From: Armatimonadota bacterium
GTDB taxonomy: Bacteria; Armatimonadota; Zipacnadia; Zipacnadales; FEN-943
DNA: 6,561 bases
Reading direction: 5' to 3'
Assembly (NCBI GenBank): GCA_026419655.1
Contig: JANZZA010000614.1
Location: 1-6,561 of the forward strand
Below, piece after piece: positions 1 through 6,040 of the stretch. Below the pieces are notes generated by a model. It was not told the origin of the DNA. It did not search any database and saw nothing but the letters and a program-made list of their open reading frames with translations. Positions within the stretch are counted from its first letter, which is position 1. Each line of letters begins with the position of its first letter. Made by a program: the position numbers and the translations under genes.

Positions 1-140
1 GCGCGGGGCTGAGGATAGTGGCTGTATTGGCCGTGCGCCGAAAAATCCGGCCCAGAAAGAAACATTGCCAGTGCAGCCGGCGGCGCCCCAAGCCCTCTCC
101 CGCAGGGAGCGTTGGCGTCGCGTCTCCGCCAGGGAGCACG
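1..140. other. Left edge, no assignable gene
   Basis: Short open frames cross this stretch on both strands. On the plus strand one frame is open from base 2 into the hairpin repeats, and on the minus strand one runs from about 146 off the window edge. None carries a recognisable motif or a convincing ribosome binding site. A small hairpin CTCCC-GCA-GGGAG lies near 98-111. The end of a neighbouring gene could lie here, but I cannot support one. Confidence 0.4.
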
Positions 141-264
141 AGCATTTACGGGGAGGGGGTGCAGGGGGAACCCCGCTTTTTGCGCAAAGGGGGGTTCCCC
201 CTGCTGGGGGAAACCCTTTGAAAAGGGTTCTCCCCCAGACCCCCTTCCTAAACTTTCCCATGCT
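141..264. repeat. Head-to-head pair of hairpin repeats (copies A and B)
   Basis: Two copies of the local hairpin repeat abut in inverted orientation. Copy A (about 141-204) contains a perfect 14-bp stem, GCAGGGGGAACCCC at 161-174 pairing with 191-204, whose loop holds the palindrome TTTGCGCAAA. Copy B (204-257) has stems 204-210/232-238 and 212-218/223-229 around a TGAA loop, followed by the tail ACCCCCTTCCTAAACTTT. The whole block is an imperfect palindrome bounded by AGCAT (141-145) and ATGCT (260-264). It begins just beyond the stop of the methyltransferase gene, so on the minus strand it could act as a transcription terminator or as protection of the mRNA 3' end. That role is inferred. 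Confidence 0.8.
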
Positions 265-281
265 GTTCCCACCACACCACA

Positions 282-1025
282 TCACCGCATCGAAACTTCC
301 AGCCCTTCCGGGTCAATGACAATGTTCACGCTGGCGCTCATCCGCCAGGGGTCACGCACAAAATCGAGGTATGGCGCGATGGTCGGCCCGGCGTTGACGC
401 TGTTGTGAGCAAGGACGAGGGCGCCCGGAGCAAGCTTGTCATAGGCTGCCAGGAGTATTTGGAGGTATATACTTTTCCCGCCGCCAGGGCCACCGTCCGC
501 GTCGAGATAGAGCAAATCTATTTGCCCATCGAAGGCCGTCACCACATCAACAGCGTCCCCTGCGATGACCTCCGCATGGCCTTCTGGGTCGAGACGCCGT
601 ACATTCTGCTGCGCGCGCTCTGCTTCGGCGGGCTGGATTTCCACGCCAATAAGACGCTCCGCCCGATAGCACGCGCCCGGCCCTACCGCCGCCCCCGCGT
701 TGCAGATAAACGTATTCCCGCAAAAAATGCCTGCGGCAATCATGACGCGCGGCTGGTGAATGGCATTGATGGCGTATATCAGCCGCTGCATGCGGGGCGT
801 TATGGCCGTCCAGGGTATCTCGAAGTTCTCGCGCACGGCCTGGCGAAGAGCCAGCAGCTTGCCGTGGTCGTAGCGCGTGTGCGGCAATATCCCGGCCTCG
901 TGCAGGACGGCCAGTGCGGCGTCAACCACCGCCATCTCCCGCTCGATAGGCTCAATCTCTTGATGCGGGTTGCGAAAATCCATCCTGTAGCTGTCCCAGT
1001 CTTGAGTGCGAAACTCGCGTAACAT
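282..1025 (-). CDS. Class I SAM-dependent methyltransferase, function unknown
   Basis: The product is 247 residues and shows the order of a Rossmann-type class I methyltransferase of the O-methyltransferase-like group. A helical N-terminal third leads to a glycine-containing first strand and loop, AAGIFCGNTF (about residues 96-106). An acidic end to strand 2, IGVEI (126-130), is the expected ribose-binding position. GDAVD (156-160) follows, then IDLLYLDAD (169-177), and a late strand ALVLAHNS (202-209). No membrane segment or signal peptide is visible. The substrate is unknown and the adjacent rsmI does not define it. The ATG at 1025 was chosen because the frame, although open to an ATG at 1280 directly after the rsmI stop, reads through a hairpin repeat before 1025. 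An AAGGA lies upstream at rather long spacing, and ATG 983 is an alternative. The family call is fairly secure; the role is not. Confidence 0.8.
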   Translation of the reverse strand: MLREFRTQDWDSYRMDFRNPHQEIEPIEREMAVVDAALAVLHEAGILPHTRYDHGKLLALRQAVRENFEIPWTAITPRMQRLIYAINAIHQPRVMIAAGIFCGNTFICNAGAAVGPGACYRAERLIGVEIQPAEAERAQQNVRRLDPEGHAEVIAGDAVDVVTAFDGQIDLLYLDADGGPGGGKSIYLQILLAAYDKLAPGALVLAHNSVNAGPTIAPYLDFVRDPWRMSASVNIVIDPEGLEVSMR

Positions 1026-1032
1026 CCTGGGT

Positions 1033-1060
1033 ATCCCGTCCTTCGCATCCCGTCTTTCGC
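1033..1060. repeat. 14-bp tandem duplication before the methyltransferase start
   Basis: ATCCCGTCCTTCGC (1033-1046) is followed immediately by ATCCCGTCTTTCGC (1047-1060), identical at 13 of 14 positions. On the minus strand this duplicates the GCGAAGGACGGGAT segment that contains the only Shine-Dalgarno-like purine run before the methyltransferase ATG. It may be slipped-strand duplication of the translation initiation region. Confidence 0.8.
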
Positions 1061-1146
1061 CAGGTTTCCCGTGCCCCGCGGCTCCTGAGCTGTTCTTCTC
1101 TCCACGGCTTCTTCCTGGCCCCAGCACAGGACGCCCGTCGGAGACA

Positions 1147-1223
1147 GCCCGAAAAAGTTTAGAAAGGGGGTCGGGGGGACAACCCTTTCCAAAGGGTTTC
1201 CCACAGGCAAAGCTTTTTCGGGC
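1147..1223 (-). repeat. Hairpin repeat copy C, bounded by 11-bp inverted repeats
   Basis: On the minus strand this reads hairpin first (CTGTGGGAAACCCTTT, GAAAGGGTTGTCCC) and then the family tail CCCCCTTTCTAAACTTTTT. The copy is enclosed by a perfect 11-bp inverted repeat, GCCCGAAAAAG at 1147-1157 and CTTTTTCGGGC at 1213-1223, so the whole 77 bp can fold as one stem. It follows the rsmI stop by 58 nt and, in that direction, ends in a T-run, so it may serve as the rsmI terminator. It has the opposite orientation to copies B and D. Confidence 0.8.
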
Positions 1224-1280
1224 GCGGCTCTTCGCACCGCAGCGCCGACGGAAAATCATGATACCACTCGGGCGTGCCAT

Positions 1281-2117
1281 TCACCTGCGCTTGCTTGCCC
1301 GCGCCCGCCGGGCAGATTCATAGGCCACGCTTCGCGGCAGGCCGTAGAGCGCAGTTAGGGCGGCGGCTATGCGGCCGGGCGGCAGCCCCTCCCGCGCCAG
1401 CCACGCCGCCAGTTCGCTGGCCGAGGGCTGTTTTGCCGCCGTCTCCACTGGCGCCCCTGGCCCGACAATCACCGTCACCTCGCCCTTCACTTCTCGCTGC
1501 GAAAGCTCGGCAGCTACTTCCTCGGCCGGCCCGAAAACAAACTCCTCGAAAACCTTTGTTAACTCGCGGGCGACTACAACCTGTCTCTCCCTACCGCCGA
1601 CGGCTGCAATGTCGCGCAGCAGATCCTCGGCCCGCCCAGGTGCCTCATAAAAAACTACTGGCCAGGGGGCCGAAAGAAGACCCGCCAGAAACCCCCGCCG
1701 CTCTCCGGCCTTCCGCGGCGGATAGCCAGCAAACATGAATCGCCCGGCCGGCACTCCGCTGGCCGACAGGGCTACTACGGCTGCGCACGGCCCGGGTATG
1801 GGCACCACCTTGCACCCCGCCTGCCATGCTGCCGCCACCAGCTCTGCGCCGGGGTCCGAGATGCATGGCGTCCCCGCGTCGCTTATCAGCGCGACGCATT
1901 TGCCGGCCTTTAGCTCCTCGACAAGTTCCGCAAGCCGCTCAGGGGAACTGTAAGAGTGAAAGCTGGCGGTCCGCTTGCTCAGCCCCAGATGCCCCAGCAG
2001 TTTGGCGGCCCGGCGTGTATCTTCGGCGGCAATGATGTCCGCCTCGGCCAGGACGCGGCCGGCCCGTGCGCTGAGGTCTTCCAGGTTGCCTATCGGAGTG
2101 GCAACAACGTAGAGCAC
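1281..2117 (-). CDS. rsmI: 16S rRNA (cytidine-1402-2'-O)-methyltransferase RsmI
   Basis: RsmI 2'-O-methylates C1402 of 16S rRNA in the ribosomal decoding centre, using SAM. The 278-residue product begins LYVVATPIGNLEDLS, the hallmark of the family, and continues with AAEDTRR (about 30-36), SDAGTP (79-84), the PGP loop (108-110), YEAP (157-160) and ARELTK (183-188), all typical of the tetrapyrrole-methylase fold of RsmI. The C-terminal segment SELAAWLAREGLPPGRIAAA is the usual short helical domain. A GTG start at 2117 is preferred: GGAGGG lies 10 nt upstream, and the resulting length matches the family. An ATG at 2180 lacks a Shine-Dalgarno, and an ATG at 2222 lies within a hairpin repeat and would add non-conserved residues. 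Copies C and D of that repeat flank the gene on both sides. Confidence 0.95.
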   Translation of the reverse strand: MLYVVATPIGNLEDLSARAGRVLAEADIIAAEDTRRAAKLLGHLGLSKRTASFHSYSSPERLAELVEELKAGKCVALISDAGTPCISDPGAELVAAAWQAGCKVVPIPGPCAAVVALSASGVPAGRFMFAGYPPRKAGERRGFLAGLLSAPWPVVFYEAPGRAEDLLRDIAAVGGRERQVVVARELTKVFEEFVFGPAEEVAAELSQREVKGEVTVIVGPGAPVETAAKQPSASELAAWLAREGLPPGRIAAALTALYGLPRSVAYESARRARASKRR

Positions 2118-2190
2118 ACCCTTACCGCCCTCCGACCGACGTGTGCTGGTCGGGTCGCGCTTATGTCCGGGCAAAGACATTGAACACTTT

Positions 2191-2244
2191 CTGGGGGAAA
2201 CCCTTTGAAAAGGGTTCTCCACCAGACCCCCTTCCCAAACTTCT
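2191..2244 (+). repeat. Hairpin repeat copy D
   Basis: This copy is nearly identical to copy B at 204-255: 52 aligned bases with two differences (C to A at 2221 and T to C at 2236). It contains the stem arms AACCCTT and AAGGGTT around TGAA and the tail ACCCCCTTCCCAAACTT. It lies between nadE and rsmI in the same orientation as B and opposite to C. Confidence 0.85.
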
Positions 2245-2418
2245 TACGCTCTGGGCAGGCCGGATTTTGGGGCGCCGGCCGGCTGTCCCACGGCACCACG
2301 ATGCTGGCTAACCGATGCCCACACGCGTGGGTACAGGCCTCGTATCGCACGCTCACTTGACGCGCCAGAGCAAGGCCCACGTCGCACAAGGATCCAAGCT
2401 TCCCGCCAGCGCCAGCCT
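2245..2418. other. Gene-free spacer between nadE and repeat D
   Basis: No conserved gene is seen between the nadE stop and the repeat. A hairpin with GGCCGG/CCGGCC arms lies near 2259-2282, and CCCAC-GCGT-GTGGG (minus strand) lies near 2317-2331. Neither is followed by a clear T-run, so no terminator is called. A TTG-initiated frame on the minus strand runs across the spacer and the repeat into rsmI but has no recognisable domain. No tRNA-like T-arm was found, and no convincing promoter for rsmI. Confidence 0.5.
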
Positions 2419-3240
2419 CTAATACCCCCAGTCGCGGGGATAGCGGAAATCGCGGTCTACGGTGCGCTGCGAAATCTTAGCCACCACAGGCGTGCGCCGC
2501 TTATACTGATTCCGCCTGATTAGCTCGACTACCCGACGCACAAAATCTGCTGCAAACCCGTCCTCTAGGCAGCGCTCTGGCGGCCAGCGGAGGTCCACCA
2601 GGCGGAAAAGAAGCCTGTCCACCTCGGCGTAGGTAAACCCCAGCTCACCCTCATCGGTCTGGCCGCGCCACAGGTCTGCGCTTGGGGGCTTGTGGATTAT
2701 GCTCTCGGGGATGTTCAGGTGAGCCGCCAGTTGCCGCACCTGCGTCTTATACAGGTCGCCGATGGGCGCCACCGCGCTGGCCATGTCGCCCCACAGGGTC
2801 GTGTAGCCCAGCAGCCATTCTGTCTTGTTGGACGTGCCGACGACCAGAGCCTGCCAGGCAGCCGAAAAGTCATAAAGGATGGTCATCCGCTCGCGGGCCA
2901 TTTTATTGCCGCGCCGGCGCTCGTCGGCGCCCGGAAAGCGGTCAAAATAGGCATCAATCTGCGGCGTGATGTCAACCAGAGCCGTCTGAATCCCGAGCTG
3001 TTCAGCGAGTGTGGTGGCGTCCGCGAGACTGTCTGGGCTTGAAGTTTTATAAGGCATCATCAGGCCGAGGACATTTTCCGGCCCAAGGGCGCGGGCTGCC
3101 AAAGCTGTGACCACTGACGAATCTATGCCGCCTGACATGCCGACTACGGCGCGACTAAAACCCACCTTCCCTATCTCGTCGCGCAGGAACCCCACGAGCA
3201 TCTTCTCAACAAGCCCGCAGTCCAGCTCAAGCTCGGCCAC
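2419..3240 (-). CDS. nadE: NAD+ synthetase (NadE)
   Basis: NadE makes NAD+ from nicotinic acid adenine dinucleotide, ATP and ammonia, the last step of NAD synthesis, through an adenylylated intermediate. The 273-residue product carries the PP-loop SGGIDSS (residues 36-42), the core KMARERMTILYD (113-124), GTSNKTE (135-141), PIGDLYKTQVR (159-169) and KPPSADLWRGQTDE (184-197), and it ends with the typical RDFRYPRDWG. Its length fits a stand-alone synthetase domain. Translation probably starts at GTG 3240, with GGAG 10 nt upstream inside the preceding gene. The two genes overlap by 14 nt in different frames, which suggests translational coupling. The preceding glutaminase-type hydrolase is the likely ammonia donor, so the pair replaces the fused glutamine-dependent enzyme. 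A frameshifted fused gene is the less likely alternative. Confidence 0.95.
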   Translation of the reverse strand: MAELELDCGLVEKMLVGFLRDEIGKVGFSRAVVGMSGGIDSSVVTALAARALGPENVLGLMMPYKTSSPDSLADATTLAEQLGIQTALVDITPQIDAYFDRFPGADERRRGNKMARERMTILYDFSAAWQALVVGTSNKTEWLLGYTTLWGDMASAVAPIGDLYKTQVRQLAAHLNIPESIIHKPPSADLWRGQTDEGELGFTYAEVDRLLFRLVDLRWPPERCLEDGFAADFVRRVVELIRRNQYKRRTPVVAKISQRTVDRDFRYPRDWGY

Positions 3241-4108
3241 GGAAGATCCGCTCCAGTTCCCGCCAGGTCACTTCGTCACGCTCGTCGGCCACCAGCGGCG
3301 AGGCTATCCTCGCCGAATCCAGGTCGCGCAGGTCAATGTGGCAATCCACCAGGGCTTCCTCGAGTATGGGCGCCCGCGCCAGAACCTCACCGCCTGGCCC
3401 CCAGACTCCAGACCCTCCCCAAAACGCCACGCCATCTTCCCAGCCTACCCGGTTGCAGAAAACCACGAAGCTTTGCGTCAGGCGCGCATAAGTCGCCAGC
3501 ATATCCTCCCAGGCTGCCTGGCCGGCCATGCGGCCGACCGTGATCCCCCGCGCAGGGCTGCAGGAGACAGCGATGAGCATGTCCACGCCCTGCCGGGAGA
3601 GCAGCAACGGCACCGACAAGTGCCAGGCATCCTCGCAGATCATCAGCCCGGCGCGCCAGCCGCCAGCGTCAAAAGCCCTGACTGCATCACCGGGCGTGAG
3701 ATAGCGGCCCTCGTCAAACATGCCGTAGGTAGGCAGGTACAGCTTGCGGTGAACATGCCGCACGGCTGCATCAGCCATGAACGCCGCCGCGCAATACAGC
3801 CGCGCCTGGCTGTCCCGCTCCACAAAACCCGCCACCACGCGCATCGGCCCCGCAGCTTCCGCCAGTACTGCCAGCTCGCGCCCGTCCGCTGGCAGGGCCA
3901 TGTCGGCCACAAGGTCGCGCAGGTAATAGCCCGTCAGAGACAGCTCGGGGAAGACGAGCAAGTCCACGCCGTCAGCACGGGCTGCCGCTATGAGCTGGCT
4001 ATGCAGGTCCAGGTTGCGCGCCAGATCGCCCAGTCGCGGCGCAATCTGGGCCAGCCGAATCCTGACCTTGGTTCGCCGCTCGCTCATTGGCCACGCGCCA
4101 CCCGCCAT
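3227..4108 (-). CDS. Nitrilase-superfamily hydrolase, likely glutaminase partner of NadE
   Basis: This is a carbon-nitrogen hydrolase of 293 residues. The Glu-Lys-Cys catalytic triad is visible: E55 in FPELSLTGY, K122 in HRKLYLPTYGMFDE, and C158 in LMICEDAW. The KLYLPTYGMFDEGRY segment resembles the glutaminase half of glutamine-dependent NAD+ synthetase, which hydrolyses glutamine and passes ammonia to the synthetase domain. The direct overlap with nadE supports that partnership; the specificity is inferred from context. A general nitrilase or omega-amidase is the alternative. ATG 4087 (MSERRTKVRIRLAQ) is an equally plausible start, since neither start has a strong ribosome binding site. The gene follows the parvulin gene by 30 nt, so the three genes probably form one operon. 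Confidence 0.88.
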   Translation of the reverse strand: MAGGAWPMSERRTKVRIRLAQIAPRLGDLARNLDLHSQLIAAARADGVDLLVFPELSLTGYYLRDLVADMALPADGRELAVLAEAAGPMRVVAGFVERDSQARLYCAAAFMADAAVRHVHRKLYLPTYGMFDEGRYLTPGDAVRAFDAGGWRAGLMICEDAWHLSVPLLLSRQGVDMLIAVSCSPARGITVGRMAGQAAWEDMLATYARLTQSFVVFCNRVGWEDGVAFWGGSGVWGPGGEVLARAPILEEALVDCHIDLRDLDSARIASPLVADERDEVTWRELERIFRGRA

Positions 4109-4138
4109 GAACTGCCCCGCCCGGAAGAGGCCACCCCG

Positions 4139-5737
4139 CTAACCACCGGGCGGGATTGTGATGGGCATTCCCATGCCGCCCGGCATTTCCTGCTGGCGCT
4201 TGGCAAAGTCGTTCAGCCAGGCCTGCTCCTGGGCCGCCAGCTCCTTCTGGCCCAACTCCTTGAACTTGTCTTTCAGCCGCAGGTGGATGAAATAGCTGGA
4301 AAAGTCCGGCCGCACAGCCCATTCCGACGCCGCGCGGTACTCTGTCAGGGCTTCGTCCTTGCGCTTGAGGTCCATCAGCAAATCGCCGAGGGCCATGCGC
4401 ACGTCCGCCATCCGCGCACCCTGCTCCGTGCCAGCGACCTGCTGCAGCAGCTCCACCGCCCTGTTCTTGTCGCCCTTGTCGCGGTAAAGCATGGCCAACT
4501 GATAGGCGGCGTCCACGTTCTGCGGGTCCTGCCGCACCGCCTCTTCCAGGTCCGCCATGGCCTCGTCCTGCTTGCCTTCGCTGAGGTTCTTATAACCACG
4601 TAGCTCGGCGTCAACAATGGTAATCTGCGTCTGCTTGCGAAGCTCCTTCAGGTAAGCTGGCCATGCGGCGCCCTTTCGCTTTTGCAGCTCCTCGGCGCGA
4701 TATTTTTCCTTGTTCTTCTCGAAATCCGCCGGTAGCTTGGACCGCCGCTCGGTGACCTGAATGATGTGATAGCCAAAGTCCGTTTTGACAACTTCCGATA
4801 CCTGGCCTGGCTTGAGGGCAAAGGCAGCCTGCTCAAATTCGGGCACCATTGTGCCTGGCCTGAACCATCCCAGGTCGCCGCCCTGCTTGGCACTGCCCTT
4901 GTCGTCGGAAAACTCCCTGGCGAGCTTGGCGAAGTCTGCCCCCTTCTTTATCTGAGCCAGAAGGTCCTCAGCGCGTTTGCGGGCAAGGGCGTCGGCATCC
5001 AGGTCTGCTGGCGGCTGCTGATTGCGCTTCTTGTAGTCGGCCTCGATGCGTTTTTTCTCCTCGGACGGCCGGATGAGGATGTGGCGAGCCTTGATTTCCT
5101 CGAAGGAAGCCCTCAGCTCCGCGTCGGTGACCTGCACCCGGCTCTCGACCAGCTCGCGAAGTTTGTCCACAAGGAGCATTTTGCGTATCGCGTCCAGGTC
5201 GCCAAGCTGCTCGTCGCGGATCTTTTGTTTGAGCTGCTCGTAGGTCATGCGCTTGCGGTCGAGGTACTCTTTAAGGTCGCGCTTGGTGGGAAAGCGGGCC
5301 TGGATTGCCTGCTCAAGCATTTCCTCGCGCTTCTGCTCAACCTCTTTACCAGAGACCTTGATGCCCTCGTGCTTGGCTGCTTCAAGCTCCAGGATGCTGT
5401 CAATGAGTTGCTCTAACGCCGACAATTTTGTCATGGGGCGGCTTGAGACTGGTGATTCATCGTAGCCAGTGCGAAGAAGCTCCCTTTCGAACTGTTCGCG
5501 AGGAATCTCTTTGCCTCCTACCACAGCCACTACGGCAGATACGCGGCGGCCACCCTGCTCACTCTGAGCGCTCCTGGCACGCCCAGCCGGCCCGAAAGAA
5601 TAATATGCACCGACGACGAAGATGATGACGATACCCCAGAATACTACCTGTACGGGCGTGCCGAAACTGAGGTGCTTGCGGCCGAAGCGCAGCCGCAGGG
5701 GCTTTCGAAAAAACTTTCGCATCCGCATAATGGACAT
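4139..5737 (-). CDS. Membrane-anchored parvulin-type peptidyl-prolyl isomerase with TPR tail
   Basis: This 532-residue protein has a basic N-terminus (about residues 5-22), one hydrophobic segment VQVVFWGIVIIFVVGAYY (29-46) acting as an uncleaved membrane anchor, and a long exported part. Residues about 65-210 are a SurA/PrsA-type helical chaperone region containing ALEQLIDSILELEAA. Residues about 215-331 are a parvulin (PpiC) rotamase domain: ARHILI, AREFSDD, QGGDLGWF, PEFEQAAFAL and FGYHIIQVTER. After a linker, residues about 378-470 form two to three TPR-like repeats. The tail is rich in Gly, Pro and Met. It probably helps fold exported proteins; the TPR part may bind a partner. AAGGTGG ends 10 nt before the ATG. 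It is the first protein gene after the 6S-like RNA and probably shares its transcript. The family is clear; whether it is a SurA or a PrsA/PpiD equivalent cannot be told. Confidence 0.9.
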   Translation of the reverse strand: MSIMRMRKFFRKPLRLRFGRKHLSFGTPVQVVFWGIVIIFVVGAYYSFGPAGRARSAQSEQGGRRVSAVVAVVGGKEIPREQFERELLRTGYDESPVSSRPMTKLSALEQLIDSILELEAAKHEGIKVSGKEVEQKREEMLEQAIQARFPTKRDLKEYLDRKRMTYEQLKQKIRDEQLGDLDAIRKMLLVDKLRELVESRVQVTDAELRASFEEIKARHILIRPSEEKKRIEADYKKRNQQPPADLDADALARKRAEDLLAQIKKGADFAKLAREFSDDKGSAKQGGDLGWFRPGTMVPEFEQAAFALKPGQVSEVVKTDFGYHIIQVTERRSKLPADFEKNKEKYRAEELQKRKGAAWPAYLKELRKQTQITIVDAELRGYKNLSEGKQDEAMADLEEAVRQDPQNVDAAYQLAMLYRDKGDKNRAVELLQQVAGTEQGARMADVRMALGDLLMDLKRKDEALTEYRAASEWAVRPDFSSYFIHLRLKDKFKELGQKELAAQEQAWLNDFAKRQQEMPGGMGMPITIPPGG

Positions 5738-5811
5738 GCTCAGCCGACCACCTTAACCTTGCCACATTCTGGGGGCTAACAAGCCAGGCTAGCCGCGAGG
5801 CCACCAAAACG

Positions 5812-5990
5812 AGCAGCCCCGCGGGTGCCGTGCGCCCCTAAGCTCGCCGCCCTGGCGAGCAGGTGGGTGCCTGGCTACAGGCTTCCGGTGCGGCCGCACG
5901 GGCTGCGCCTGCCACCTGCAGACCCCGGCTCCCTCTAAGCTTTTTGGCGCTTGGCTTAGGTTGGACGTCACGAACACCGCAGGGCGCCAA
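5812..5990 (-). ncRNA. ssrS: 6S RNA (SsrS-like)
   Basis: 6S RNA binds the housekeeping RNA polymerase holoenzyme by imitating an open promoter. Here the 5' arm contains GCCCTGCGGTGTTCGTGACG, like the 5' arm of known 6S RNAs (GAUGUUCG in E. coli). It pairs with the 3' arm as an interrupted closing helix: 5985-5979 with 5822-5816, 5978-5975 with 5827-5824, 5972-5969 with 5832-5829, 5967-5964 with 5836-5833, and CCTAAGC 5960-5954 with GCTTAGG 5843-5837. The 3' side of the central bubble has a perfect 7-bp hairpin (5860-5854/5848-5842), as in E. coli. The apical arm is closed by GCAGGTGG/CCACCTGC (5919-5912/5866-5859) and topped by GTGC-GGCC-GCAC. The length, about 175 nt, is typical. The 5' end matches the start predicted by a promoter. 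The 3' end is approximate. The call rests on structure and remembered consensus, not on a covariance search. Confidence 0.78.
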
Positions 5991-5995
5991 CACCT

Positions 5996-6024
5996 AGCAT
6001 AGCACCAACCCTTCCACCAAGCAA
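5996..6024 (-). promoter_or_regulatory. Probable sigma-70 promoter of the 6S-like RNA
   Basis: On the minus strand TTGCTT (6024-6019) and TATGCT (6001-5996) are separated by 17 nt. A start 6-8 nt after the -10 falls at about 5990-5988, the first bases of the predicted RNA. No equally good promoter is seen between the RNA and the parvulin gene, so this one may also drive the operon. Confidence 0.6.
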
Positions 6025-6040
6025 CAAGGCACGCCACCAG

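Noticed and set aside
141..264. CRISPR-like array from the clustered repeats
   Set aside because: The units are inverted, directly abutting and differ in length; there are no regular spacers and no cas genes.
405..1022. A 205-codon plus-strand frame opposite the methyltransferase gene
   Set aside because: Its translation has no recognisable motif, while the minus strand encodes a coherent methyltransferase fold over the same bases.
2090..2389. A TTG-started 99-codon minus-strand frame with several cysteines
   Set aside because: It runs through hairpin repeat D and overlaps the rsmI start. The Cys/His spacing fits no zinc motif, and there is no good ribosome binding site.
3107..4603. A 498-codon open frame on the plus strand opposite nadE, the hydrolase and the parvulin gene
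   Set aside because: It is antisense to three genes with clear motifs. Its translation is rich in His, Arg, Gln and Pro with no domain, as expected for the shadow of GC-rich codons.
5771..5812. An intrinsic terminator directly after the 6S-like RNA
   Set aside because: There is only GTTTTGG and a small GGCT-TGTT-AGCC hairpin without a T-run, so no terminator can be supported.
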